Assembly (NCBI GenBank): GCA_030533405.1
Contig: JAUNJF010000011.1
Coordinates: forward strand, 1-64,000
Length of the DNA: 64,000 nt
Source: Eubacteriales bacterium
GTDB lineage: Bacteria; Bacillota; Clostridia; Lachnospirales; Lachnospiraceae
Direction: 5' to 3'
Each line of letters begins with the position of its first letter. Position 1 is the first letter of the stretch. Positions 1-8,447 of the stretch are shown here, piece after piece. The notes below the pieces were generated by a model that searched no databases, was not told the origin of the DNA, and saw only the letters and a program-made list of their open reading frames with translations. The position numbers were made by a program, and so were the translations under genes.

Positions 1-526
1 GTATATTTCTTCTTTTCCCTTGTGAAAAATTAGATAAAATATCTTCCTTATAATTTTTAAAATCAACATATGTACTTAATTCAACATATTGCTTAAATCC
101 TTCGTAATAAAAAGCATATTGGAACAAATCTCCATTTTCTATACTAAAAATATCCGATGTCATTTTTAGATATATCTGCAAAAATCCCTGTTCTTTCAAA
201 AAAGACTTCAATTCTTCTAATATACGTATAATCATCTCTGTTCGATAGAATTTTTTGTCTATAACAATTCCACCAAATGTACTTCCCATATGTGAAAAAA
301 AAGTCCTTTTTTCATCTACAAATGTATCACATGCTGGACATACTGCGACCAAACGTTTTTTTTCATCATATATAAATAACGAGCAATCTTTAAATCGCTC
401 CTTTGGATGATAATTCAAGAATCTTCTGGTTTGCAAAAAAGTGCCATTCATCGACTTACTTTCAACAAATTCATCCCATTTTTTTTCATCTGCATCCCTA
501 TAGTAAATAAACTCCAAATTTTTCAT
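1..526 (-). CDS. FemAB/GNAT-like acyltransferase, partial (3' end outside window)
   Basis: An open frame of 175 codons reads leftward from an ATG at 526 and leaves the window without a stop. The N-terminus begins [17 protein letters not shown] and continues through a region with [16 protein letters not shown] and [12 protein letters not shown], typical of the FemAB-like or GNAT-fold proteins found in polysaccharide clusters. The ATG overlaps the TGA of the aminotransferase gene (ATGA), so the two are probably translationally coupled. GGAG lies directly against the ATG; a TTG two codons further in has better spacing, so the exact start is uncertain. By context it could acylate the amino sugar made by the preceding two enzymes; this is inference. 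The truncation is only the window edge. Confidence 0.6.
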   Translation of the reverse strand, partial: MKNLEFIYYRDADEKKWDEFVESKSMNGTFLQTRRFLNYHPKERFKDCSLFIYDEKKRLVAVCPACDTFVDEKRTFFSHMGSTFGGIVIDKKFYRTEMIIRILEELKSFLKEQGFLQIYLKMTSDIFSIENGDLFQYAFYYEGFKQYVELSTYVDFKNYKEDILSNFSQGKRRNI

Positions 527-1614
527 CTCCAATCATTTAACAAATTAATAACGTATGAAATATCTTCATCTTTCATTCCGTAATATATCGGAAGACTCAC
601 CTCTGTTTCAGCAAGCAATTCCGCCACAGGATACCGTTCCATACTATATTCGCCATAATATGCAGGTTGCATTTGAATCGTAGTAGGATAATGCTTATTT
701 ACCTGAACACTTTTTCCTTCTAAATAGGCTACTAATTCATCTCTTTTCTCCGTATGAATTGCAAATACATGATACACATGACTACAATGATTTAATGCAA
801 CTGGGAGTTTAATATTCTTATTTGTTATCTCATTTATATATCGATTTGCTATACGTTTTCTATCCGTATTCCATTGATCTAATTTTTTTAATTTCACATC
901 CAAAAATGCGGCCTGCATTTCATCTAATCTTGAATTATGTCCTTTATAAATATGATGATATTTATAATCAGAACCATAATTTCCAAGTATTCTAATCTTT
1001 TCAGCCACATCCTCACTATTCGTTACAACAGCTCCCCCATCACCTAGCGCTCCCAGGTTTTTTCCAGGGTAAAAGCTAAATGCCGCAGCATTCCCAAAAA
1101 AACCTGCTTTTTTTCCATTATAAGTTGCTCCATGCGCTTGCGCTGCATCCTCGATTACTGCCAATTCATGTTTTTTTGCAACCTCTACAATCTTGTCCAT
1201 TTCAGCCATTTGACCGTATAAATGAACTGGAATAATTGCTCTCGTATTAGTTGTAATCGCTTTTTCAATCAAGTTAACATCAATATTACACGTATCTTCT
1301 CTTACATCGACAAACCTTGGAATGGCACCTACATATGAAACAGCCAATGCTGTTGCAATAAATGAATTAACAGGAACGATTACCTCATCTTTTTCTTTTA
1401 TCCCACACGCCTTTAATGCTAACATAATAGCATCCAAACCATTTCCACATCCAACACAACATTGACTTTCACAATATCTTGCAAAATGTTTTTCGAACCT
1501 TTCGACACTTTTTCCATTTATAAACCAATTACTTCTATATACTTCCTGAAATGCTTCATATATCTCTTCTTCAATTTCATCATGCATTGCCTTAAACGAT
1601 ACAAACGGTACCAT
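523..1614 (-). CDS. fdtB: DegT/DnrJ/EryC1/StrS sugar aminotransferase, FdtB/QdtB-like
   Basis: A PLP-dependent fold-type I aminotransferase of 363 residues, the usual size of the family. Visible motifs are GNGLDAI near residue 57, the cofactor-binding EDAAQAHGA with Asp156, and [15 protein letters not shown] with the PLP lysine at Lys185. Family knowledge: FdtB/QdtB transfers an amino group from glutamate to C3 of a dTDP-3-keto-6-deoxyhexose, giving dTDP-3-amino-3,6-dideoxyhexose. The preceding gene, 14 bp away, is the matching 3,4-ketoisomerase, which supports a 3-amino rather than a 4-amino product. The stop overlaps the next gene by 4 bp. Whether the nucleotide is dTDP or CDP cannot be read from sequence. 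Confidence 0.85.
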   Translation of the reverse strand: MVPFVSFKAMHDEIEEEIYEAFQEVYRSNWFINGKSVERFEKHFARYCESQCCVGCGNGLDAIMLALKACGIKEKDEVIVPVNSFIATALAVSYVGAIPRFVDVREDTCNIDVNLIEKAITTNTRAIIPVHLYGQMAEMDKIVEVAKKHELAVIEDAAQAHGATYNGKKAGFFGNAAAFSFYPGKNLGALGDGGAVVTNSEDVAEKIRILGNYGSDYKYHHIYKGHNSRLDEMQAAFLDVKLKKLDQWNTDRKRIANRYINEITNKNIKLPVALNHCSHVYHVFAIHTEKRDELVAYLEGKSVQVNKHYPTTIQMQPAYYGEYSMERYPVAELLAETEVSLPIYYGMKDEDISYVINLLNDWR

Positions 1615-1628
1615 ACTCCAATTTCCCC

Positions 1629-2036
1629 CTAAAATTTTTGTTTTTCAACATACTCCAAAAATTCTTTATAATCACGAATATAATCTTTCTCATCATACAG
1701 TTCTGATGCAAAAACAACCAAAACTGCATCAGAAGAAAAATCAAACATTTCTCGCCAAATATGATTGGAAATAAATAATCCTTCATTCGGATTGTTTAAC
1801 AAAACAATTTCTTTTTCTTTTCCGTTATCAAGCAATATTTTACAAGTTCCATGAACACAAACCAAAACCTGTTCTAGTGATTTATGCGCATGAAAACCTC
1901 TTTTTACATTCTCTTTCACATCATAAATATAGTACACCCTTTTTATCTCAAACGGAATCTCCTTATCTTTTTCTAAAACAACTAATTGACCTCTCTCATC
2001 TCCATGCATCTGAAATGTATATTTTTTTATTTCCAT
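1629..2036 (-). CDS. fdtA: WxcM/FdtA-type sugar 3,4-ketoisomerase (cupin)
   Basis: A 135-residue single-cupin protein. Motifs typical of WxcM-like/FdtA isomerases are visible: [11 protein letters not shown] (His49, His51) and the C-terminal [15 protein letters not shown]. FdtA/QdtA converts dTDP-4-keto-6-deoxyglucose to the 3-keto isomer, the substrate for the adjacent FdtB-like aminotransferase. The start overlaps the end of the upstream glycosyltransferase by 10 bp, so it belongs to the same operon. Whether the product is fucose- or quinovose-configured at C4 cannot be decided. The rmlA/rmlB genes for the dTDP-4-keto-6-deoxyglucose precursor are not in the window. Confidence 0.85.
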   Translation of the reverse strand: MEIKKYTFQMHGDERGQLVVLEKDKEIPFEIKRVYYIYDVKENVKRGFHAHKSLEQVLVCVHGTCKILLDNGKEKEIVLLNNPNEGLFISNHIWREMFDFSSDAVLVVFASELYDEKDYIRDYKEFLEYVEKQKF

Positions 2037-3004
2037 TCTATCTCCTCAATAAAATTTTTTTCATCCAAAAAACCCTTATTTCTATTTTTTTTTCCATGTT
2101 TACCAAGCATAACCTGTATATAGTGATAAATCATATAACGTAACGCATCTGGATTAATCAAAAAACGAATCATTGTTCGTAAATATAAATTTTTAACTAC
2201 ATACAGAAAACCATATTTTTTTCTTCTTTTTACATATTTATTATCTGGAAATAATTCATATATCATTTTAAAAAAATTAGTAGTGTCCGCTCTCATTTTT
2301 TCTGAATATCTTCCTTGGCTACCTTTATTTGATATCCCTGATTTAGACTCATACCACACTGTATAATCATCTATAAAACCTATATAATTTCCTTCTAAAC
2401 TACTAATAACCTGATACAAATCTTCTACATAAATCACAACATCCTTTATCATATTTAAATAACGAAGGGCAAATTCCGGTGTCATGCAAACAGCAGCTCC
2501 ATAAACATTATCGCCATAACAAATTAAATTCTTCAAAATCCGTTCATTTGAATTATCACTTCTATACGCTTCTATATCAAATGGCGATACAAAATCAAAC
2601 GATTGAACCTTCCTATTTGTATCAAAAAAATATCCTCTCATCAATCCAAAAGACGCCTTATACATAGAATTTTCCATAAATTCATATATTTTACTCAAAG
2701 TCGATGAATCATATAGCAAATCACCTGGTCCTAAATCCTTTATATATTTCCCATCTGCTGCCTCAACAGCAGTTAAAAGATTTTTTACTGTTCCCTGATT
2801 TACTTTATTTGCAATTAATTTATATTTTTCAAATTTGTTTGCTAATAAATATTCTTCGATTTTTTCAAAATGATTCTCTTTTGAACCGTCATCCGAGATT
2901 ACGATTTCATAATCTTTAAACGATTGTCTTAAAATAGAATTTAATGTTATTTTCACACTTTCAAAACTTTGATTATAAGTCACTATAATAACAGAAAAAG
3001 TCAT
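2027..3004 (-). CDS. glycosyltransferase family 2
   Basis: A 325-residue protein with a GT-A fold at the N-terminus: SVIIVTYNQ at residue 4, then VISDDGS for nucleotide binding. No transmembrane segment is evident, so it should act at the cytoplasmic face of the membrane, adding a sugar to a lipid-linked or polymer acceptor. Where most GT2 enzymes carry an acidic DxD-type motif, this protein reads DLGPGD near residue 91, so the metal-binding site is atypical though still acidic. It lies 41 bp after rfbF and overlaps the ketoisomerase gene. Donor and acceptor are unknown; one of the deoxy sugars made in the cluster is the natural guess. Confidence 0.8.
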   Translation of the reverse strand: MTFSVIIVTYNQSFESVKITLNSILRQSFKDYEIVISDDGSKENHFEKIEEYLLANKFEKYKLIANKVNQGTVKNLLTAVEAADGKYIKDLGPGDLLYDSSTLSKIYEFMENSMYKASFGLMRGYFFDTNRKVQSFDFVSPFDIEAYRSDNSNERILKNLICYGDNVYGAAVCMTPEFALRYLNMIKDVVIYVEDLYQVISSLEGNYIGFIDDYTVWYESKSGISNKGSQGRYSEKMRADTTNFFKMIYELFPDNKYVKRRKKYGFLYVVKNLYLRTMIRFLINPDALRYMIYHYIQVMLGKHGKKNRNKGFLDEKNFIEEIEWK

Positions 3005-3045
3005 TGTATCTTATTACATCCTCTCTGCAATCAATCCTGTAAAAT

Positions 3046-3816
3046 TCACCATAATTTCCACGGAGCATTTCCTCCACTCCACTCACTCTCCAAATAATCT
3101 CTGTCACGAATTGTATCCATCGGATACCAGAATCCGTCATGCTGATACGCTGCCATCTGACCATCTGCTGTTAATCTTTCATAGGGAAGCGTTTCCAACA
3201 TATAGTTTTCATCCAGATACGTTGCAATTTCCGGATTAAACACAGTAAAACCAGCATTTACATATGCCTGATCCACCTTATCCTTTTCCTTGAAGGTTGT
3301 CACGACATGTTTATCATTATCAATCTGAATAGCGCCCCATCTTCCAGCAGGCTTAGCAGCTGTAATTGTTGCTATTTTCCCATTTTCCTTATGAAACTTT
3401 AACAATTCTGGAACGTTAACATCTGACACACCATCTCCATATGTCATCATAAATGGTTCATCGCCTGTATATTTCAAAATCTGTTTGATTCTTCCTGCTG
3501 TCGGTGTATGTAAACCTGTATTCACAAGTGTTACCTTCCATGGTTCAGCCAAATTTTGATGAATCGTTGTATCATTATTTGATAAATCAACTGTGATATC
3601 AGATTCATTCATATAATAATCAATAAAATACTCTTTTATCATATGACCTTTATAACCACAACAAACAATAAACTCATTAAATCCATAGTGAGAATATATT
3701 TTCATGATATGCCACAAAATGGGTCTTCCACCAATTTCAATCATTGGTTTTGGTTTTAAATGTGATTCTTCACTAATTCTGGAACCCATTCCTCCTGCTA
3801 AAATAACAACTTTCAT
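3046..3816 (-). CDS. rfbF: glucose-1-phosphate cytidylyltransferase
   Basis: A 256-residue nucleotidyltransferase. It has the N-terminal signature LAGGMGSR (residues 6-13) followed by KPKPMIEIGG, and the RfbF-specific stretches MTYGDGVSDVN, PAGRWGAI and NAGFTVFNPE. It catalyses CTP + glucose 1-phosphate to CDP-glucose + PPi, the first step towards CDP-3,6-dideoxyhexoses. Length and motifs match RfbF/DdhA closely, with no missing active-site block. Its ATG overlaps the TGA of the upstream SDR by 4 bp. It feeds the RfbG and RfbH enzymes encoded earlier in the same operon. Confidence 0.95.
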   Translation of the reverse strand: MKVVILAGGMGSRISEESHLKPKPMIEIGGRPILWHIMKIYSHYGFNEFIVCCGYKGHMIKEYFIDYYMNESDITVDLSNNDTTIHQNLAEPWKVTLVNTGLHTPTAGRIKQILKYTGDEPFMMTYGDGVSDVNVPELLKFHKENGKIATITAAKPAGRWGAIQIDNDKHVVTTFKEKDKVDQAYVNAGFTVFNPEIATYLDENYMLETLPYERLTADGQMAAYQHDGFWYPMDTIRDRDYLESEWSGGNAPWKLW

Positions 3817-4772
3817 CTTCCCTCAACCTCCGGTCTTTCGTATTCTTCCTTCATCCATTGAATGGTATTGCGAATTCCTTCTTCAAATGGTGTTAACTGA
3901 ATATTTTCTATTTCCTGACAATACTTAGACAAATCTGCTGCTAAATGCATCAGCGTATTACTTCCATAAGGAATCGCACCTAAGGAAACAAATTCCTTTT
4001 TCCCAATTTCTTTTGCAAACACTTCAATGTATTCTGCTAGTGTTCTTGTCATCCCACTGCCAATATTATATACGTTTCCTCCTGCTCCTTTTTGTGCCAA
4101 CATAAGCAACATATGCGCTGCATCTTCGGAATACAGATAGTCCCATTGTTGTTCGCCCATTGTAAAAGAAGCCGTTTTCCCAGCTAACAAAGCGGAGATT
4201 CCAGAAGAAATCATCGTATTCGGACCATCATACGGACCGTATACACTAAAAATTCGTGTCCAAACAAAATCCATATCTGTTTCCTTCGTCATCATTCGTC
4301 CCATCTGTCCTGCACACAACTTTGCAATTCCATAACCCATTTGCGGATTAGTTGCATCGGTTTCTTTGATTTTCCTATCATATGGTCCATATTCTGCCTG
4401 TGAACCAGCACCTACAAACACCAAACACCCAGCTTTTTTTGCAGCATCCACAGCATCCAACATACAGGACACATTTTTGTTTTGCAAATGCATGTCATCG
4501 CGACCCTTGCCAGACGCTCCCATCCATGCAAGATGAAACCATGCATCATAGGTTTTATTAAAGCAAAGACTGTTATAAGACGTCATATCACATTCCACAA
4601 TTTCAATCAAATCAGAATCATGTTCTAACCATTGATACAGTCTGCTATTCCTTTCAGAATTGGGATTAGCAATTATTAACACAGCTATGTTATTTTCTAT
4701 ACATTTTTTTATGAGCGCCATACCAATCGCGCCTGTACCACCTGTTAATATGACTCTTTTAATCGGTCTCAT
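3813..4772 (-). CDS. NAD(P)-dependent extended SDR, candidate branched-sugar reductase
   Basis: A 319-residue Rossmann protein of the NAD-dependent epimerase/dehydratase family: TGGTGAIG near the N-terminus and a YGIAK catalytic YxxxK. I chose the ATG at 4772 because GGAG lies 5 bp before it; an in-frame ATG at 4805 would overlap the upstream gene and has no such site. It sits between the ThDP enzyme and rfbF. In yersiniose A synthesis, YerF, an NAD-dependent reductase, acts after the ThDP enzyme YerE, so this gene is the positional counterpart. A 4-ketoreductase or epimerase acting on the CDP-sugar is the alternative. Confidence 0.75.
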   Translation of the reverse strand: MRPIKRVILTGGTGAIGMALIKKCIENNIAVLIIANPNSERNSRLYQWLEHDSDLIEIVECDMTSYNSLCFNKTYDAWFHLAWMGASGKGRDDMHLQNKNVSCMLDAVDAAKKAGCLVFVGAGSQAEYGPYDRKIKETDATNPQMGYGIAKLCAGQMGRMMTKETDMDFVWTRIFSVYGPYDGPNTMISSGISALLAGKTASFTMGEQQWDYLYSEDAAHMLLMLAQKGAGGNVYNIGSGMTRTLAEYIEVFAKEIGKKEFVSLGAIPYGSNTLMHLAADLSKYCQEIENIQLTPFEEGIRNTIQWMKEEYERPEVEGR

Positions 4773-4791
4773 TTGTTCTCCACTCCCAAAA

Positions 4792-6594
4792 TTATTGCAT
4801 CTCATATAATGGAATTATCATATTTTCCTTAAACTCATCCTCTGGCAATGGAGGATTCAAATACTCAAGCGGCAATGATTCCATCTGTCCATCTTTCCGC
4901 TTATAACTTACCTGTTTTGGAAATACTGGCTGATCTATGGATACCATTACCTCACAAATCACAGGTCCATCCTGCTCTAATACCCACTTTACCTTTTCTT
5001 CCAATTCATCATTGCTTTCAATACAAATATTACCTAATTTATAAGCCTTTGCAATCGCCGAAATATCCGGAATTGATAAATTAGAATCCTCATTACATGC
5101 AACATAATGCTCTGCAAATATATTTTTTTGCGTTCCTTTAATCTGTGCATATCCACGATTGCTCAACACAAATACCTTAATCGGCAACTGTAATCTACGA
5201 ATGGTTTCTAACTCCTGGATATTCATCTGAAATCCGCCATCACCCTGCACTGAAATTGTATGTCCTCTATGACTTGCCAGGCTCGCACCAATCGTAGATG
5301 GCAATCCATATCCCATAGATGCAAGCCCTTTCGTTGTGAAAACTCTCTGTCCCTTTTTCACACGAAATGTCTGCATAGAAACATCAATACAACTACCAGA
5401 ACTTCCAATCACAAATGTATCATTTTCACACATCTGTTTTGACAAAGTATCTAGTAATGCATAAGTATTAACATACTCCTGTTTTTTCCAAACATCCTCA
5501 TGAATGATTGGGTATTTTGCTTTTAACTTATCTGCATACTGAATCCATGTCGTATAATCTTTTTTCTGAATCTTATCTTTTTGTCTCAGCACTTCCTGTA
5601 AAAATGCTTTTGCATCCGCACATATTTTGATATCAGGTCTGACATTAATTTTATTTAATTCATTCTCATCAATATCTACCATTACCTTTGTTGCACACCT
5701 TGCAAAACCATCAAAATTATAACCAGTTTGTAATAAATTCAATCTTGTACCAACCGTCAAAAAGAAATCCGAATTTTGTTGCACGAAATTGGCATAACGT
5801 TGTCCAAGACCACCTGGTCTTCCATAATATCTCGGATAATCTTCTTCCACCAAATCAATTCCATTCCACGTTGTCACCACTGGTATCTCTAAATAATCAA
5901 TGAGTTCACGGAATTCTTCCAAACCATCAGCCATACGAATTCCATTTCCACCCATAATGACAGGGCGTTCCGCTTGATTAAATGCATCAATCACATTTGC
6001 AACTTGTTCCTCTAGCTGTTTTCTACAATCTGGTTCTTCTTCTGAAATATAGCCCTCTAATTGTGTTTCGTCAATCAACGTAGCCTGAATATCTAATGGA
6101 ATATCCAACCATACTGGACCTTTTCTTCCATGCATTGCCTCATATAAAGCTTTTTCTAAATGATATCGGATGGACATCGCATCGGTCACCATAACAGCAT
6201 ACTTTGTAATTGGCTTTACAACCGAAATGATATCTAATTCCTGCATTCCCATCTGTCTTAGATTCTGATCACGAATCTGATCCATAATCTTTACCTGTCC
6301 AGATAAAATCAATACTGGTGTCGATTCAATATATGCACCAGCTACACCTGTTAAAGCATTGGTTCCACCTGGTCCAGTTGTTACCATCGCAAGACCCAAC
6401 TTGTTATTTACTCTTGCATACGCCTCTGCCGCAATTGCACAAGCTTGTTCATGCAAACAACATACATACTGAATCTTTTCACTTTTACCAAGGGAATCAT
6501 TCAAGTGCATCGCACCACCACCTGGAATCATAAACATATGCTCCACATTTAATTTTTCTAAATATTGAATAACATAATCCGATAATTTTATCAT
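4792..6594 (-). CDS. ThDP-dependent acetolactate synthase-like enzyme, candidate YerE-type sugar carboligase
   Basis: A 600-residue protein with the three-domain acetolactate synthase/pyruvate oxidase layout. Glu49 in CLHEQACAIAAEAYA is the cofactor-activating glutamate, and GDGG at residue 451 followed about 25 residues later by LSNRGY is the ThDP/Mg motif (NN replaced by SN). Its place in a CDP-3,6-dideoxyhexose operon argues against a role in branched amino acid synthesis: there is no small regulatory subunit and no other ilv gene. Known precedent: YerE uses ThDP to decarboxylate pyruvate and add the two-carbon unit to C4 of CDP-4-keto-3,6-dideoxyglucose. Function here is inferred from context; the enzyme class is secure. 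Confidence 0.85.
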   Translation of the reverse strand: MIKLSDYVIQYLEKLNVEHMFMIPGGGAMHLNDSLGKSEKIQYVCCLHEQACAIAAEAYARVNNKLGLAMVTTGPGGTNALTGVAGAYIESTPVLILSGQVKIMDQIRDQNLRQMGMQELDIISVVKPITKYAVMVTDAMSIRYHLEKALYEAMHGRKGPVWLDIPLDIQATLIDETQLEGYISEEEPDCRKQLEEQVANVIDAFNQAERPVIMGGNGIRMADGLEEFRELIDYLEIPVVTTWNGIDLVEEDYPRYYGRPGGLGQRYANFVQQNSDFFLTVGTRLNLLQTGYNFDGFARCATKVMVDIDENELNKINVRPDIKICADAKAFLQEVLRQKDKIQKKDYTTWIQYADKLKAKYPIIHEDVWKKQEYVNTYALLDTLSKQMCENDTFVIGSSGSCIDVSMQTFRVKKGQRVFTTKGLASMGYGLPSTIGASLASHRGHTISVQGDGGFQMNIQELETIRRLQLPIKVFVLSNRGYAQIKGTQKNIFAEHYVACNEDSNLSIPDISAIAKAYKLGNICIESNDELEEKVKWVLEQDGPVICEVMVSIDQPVFPKQVSYKRKDGQMESLPLEYLNPPLPEDEFKENMIIPLYEMQ

Positions 6595-6655
6595 ATATAC
6601 ACCTTACTTTTCATCCAAACCATACATTGCATCTAACAATCATTTGTTCAACTAT

Positions 6656-7477
6656 TTACTCTGCAACAGAAAACTCATGATACTTAATTAATTCCTCAAT
6701 CAACTCATTCTTAATCACTGTGCTTTCGTATCCACCTTGAATCTTCATCTTACGAAGCAGATATTCCATAGTTAAATTACCATCTCTCCACTTGCCACCC
6801 AAACCAAGATGTGTCACATCCATATAATCTGCGCCGAGTGAAATTGCCAAATCTGCCAATTGTTCTGCCGTACCATTCTTATCATGCAAATGCACGCCAA
6901 CCTTAAGTCCCTGTTCATGACAAAGTGTAATGGTATCTGTTACATATTCCGGTGTCATTACGCTTTCTGTATCTGCAAATTCAACAGATTCAACACCCAT
7001 TTCCTTCGCAAAATGCGCAAATGATTCATTTTTTTCAATGGTATTATAACCTGCACTTGTGAAATTCAAAAAAATCTCATATCCAAGCTTTCTACACAAC
7101 AAAATATGTTCCTCTAACACCTTAAAATCTGTCTCATGCGAACGTGTCAAAAGACGAATCGTATCAATTGCACTTTCAGACTTTGGTACTAGCTCCGATA
7201 ATGGTCTTTGCACATCACGCATTGCCGATAACTTTGTAATATTTTTTACATGCTGAAATGTCTGTTTAATCTCCTCATTTCGTATACTACAATATCTAAA
7301 TTTTCCTTTATCTGGATCTGCAGTTACATTATGAAAAAAACCTAACTCCACATAATCAATACCTTTACCCTGTGCAAACTTATATATTTTTTTTGCAAAT
7401 TCATCCGTAAAATACCATCCTGTCTGATATCCTAATTCACGAAGTGTACAATCAAATATTTTTATATTATTGATCAT
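6656..7477 (-). CDS. DRE-TIM metallolyase / aldolase-like protein (HMGL family)
   Basis: A 273-residue TIM-barrel protein of the HMGL-like family. It starts IFDCTLRELGYQTGW, a variant of the usual DxTLRDGG signature, with metal ligand Asp9 and catalytic Arg13, and carries HLHDKNGTA with His196 and His198 as the other metal ligands. Members form or cleave C-C bonds next to an enolate of pyruvate or an acyl-CoA (4-hydroxy-2-oxovalerate aldolase, HMG-CoA lyase, isopropylmalate synthase). It is shorter than those and has no extra C-terminal domain. It lies between a GT2 (11-bp overlap) and the ThDP enzyme (61-bp gap), so it may make or use the 2-oxo acid that enzyme consumes. Substrate unknown. 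Confidence 0.75.
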   Translation of the reverse strand: MINNIKIFDCTLRELGYQTGWYFTDEFAKKIYKFAQGKGIDYVELGFFHNVTADPDKGKFRYCSIRNEEIKQTFQHVKNITKLSAMRDVQRPLSELVPKSESAIDTIRLLTRSHETDFKVLEEHILLCRKLGYEIFLNFTSAGYNTIEKNESFAHFAKEMGVESVEFADTESVMTPEYVTDTITLCHEQGLKVGVHLHDKNGTAEQLADLAISLGADYMDVTHLGLGGKWRDGNLTMEYLLRKMKIQGGYESTVIKNELIEELIKYHEFSVAE

Positions 7478-8426
7478 TACTAACCCCTTCTTCCTTAAAA
7501 TTGATTCGCTCCTCTTCCACTACAAGTGGACGATTCATAACACGTTGATTAATACTTAAAATATATTCTCCCAAAAAACCAATAAAAATCAATTGAATCG
7601 ATCCAAGTAAAAAAATTCCAATTAGTACCGGTGTCATTCCAGCAGGAAAACGGTCCCAATAAATCAGCTTGAGAATCAGATAAATCATTCCAATCAATGC
7701 GCTAACTGCGCTACAGGACAATCCCATAAACGTGCACAATCGCAATCCAATCTTTGTATAAGAGGTAAATGACAACATTGCAGCATCATACAACGTATAA
7801 AAATTATTTTTTGTTACTCCCGCACGACGCAGCGGCTGTTCATATGTAATCTCTTTTCGTTTATATCCTAATTCAGCTACGATTCCTCTTAAAAATGGAC
7901 TTGGATCTTTTAATCCACGCAACACCTCAATAAAGCTTCGATCATATAATCCTGACCCTGTAAAATGTTCAATCTGTTCCACATCTGAAAACTTTTTAAT
8001 CATTTTGTAATACAGGCTTCTGATCCAATATATGAGCTTGTTTTCCCGACTACTTGTTTTAATTCCTACGACAATTTTGTAGCCCTCTTCCCATGCTGCC
8101 AAATATTGTGGAATCAAATCAATTGGATCTTGAAAATCGCATACCATGGTAATGACACAATCTCCAGTAACCTGTAACATTCCATAATAAGGAGAATTGA
8201 ATTGTCCAAAATTCTTCGCATTAAAAATTGCTTTTACACGGTTATCCTGTGCACATAACTTTCTTAACAATGACCTTGTGTTATCTGTAGAATCATTATC
8301 GATATACACAAGTTCCAATTCATACTTTCCTTTGTATTTTTCAAACTCCTTTGCTATTTCCTCATACATTGGAATCACATTTTCTTCTTCATTAAAGCAT
8401 GGTAATAACACACTTACTCTTTTCAT
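7467..8426 (-). CDS. polyprenyl-phosphate glycosyltransferase, DPM1/GtrB/ArnC-like GT2
   Basis: A 319-residue GT2 with the N-terminal VSVLLPCFNEEENV, YIDNDSTDNT and the DxD-region VCDFQDP, followed by two C-terminal hydrophobic helices (about residues 235-260 and 267-292). This layout is that of GtrB/ArnC/DPM1-type enzymes, which move a sugar from a nucleotide to undecaprenyl phosphate at the cytoplasmic face. I placed the start at the ATG at 8426, 5 bp after AGGTGG; a GTG three codons upstream is less likely. The GT-C enzyme at the head of the operon could use the lipid-linked sugar outside the cell. No GtrA-like flippase is visible nearby. Confidence 0.85.
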   Translation of the reverse strand: MKRVSVLLPCFNEEENVIPMYEEIAKEFEKYKGKYELELVYIDNDSTDNTRSLLRKLCAQDNRVKAIFNAKNFGQFNSPYYGMLQVTGDCVITMVCDFQDPIDLIPQYLAAWEEGYKIVVGIKTSSRENKLIYWIRSLYYKMIKKFSDVEQIEHFTGSGLYDRSFIEVLRGLKDPSPFLRGIVAELGYKRKEITYEQPLRRAGVTKNNFYTLYDAAMLSFTSYTKIGLRLCTFMGLSCSAVSALIGMIYLILKLIYWDRFPAGMTPVLIGIFLLGSIQLIFIGFLGEYILSINQRVMNRPLVVEEERINFKEEGVSNDQ

Positions 8427-8447
8427 ATATCCCACCTACTATTTCGT

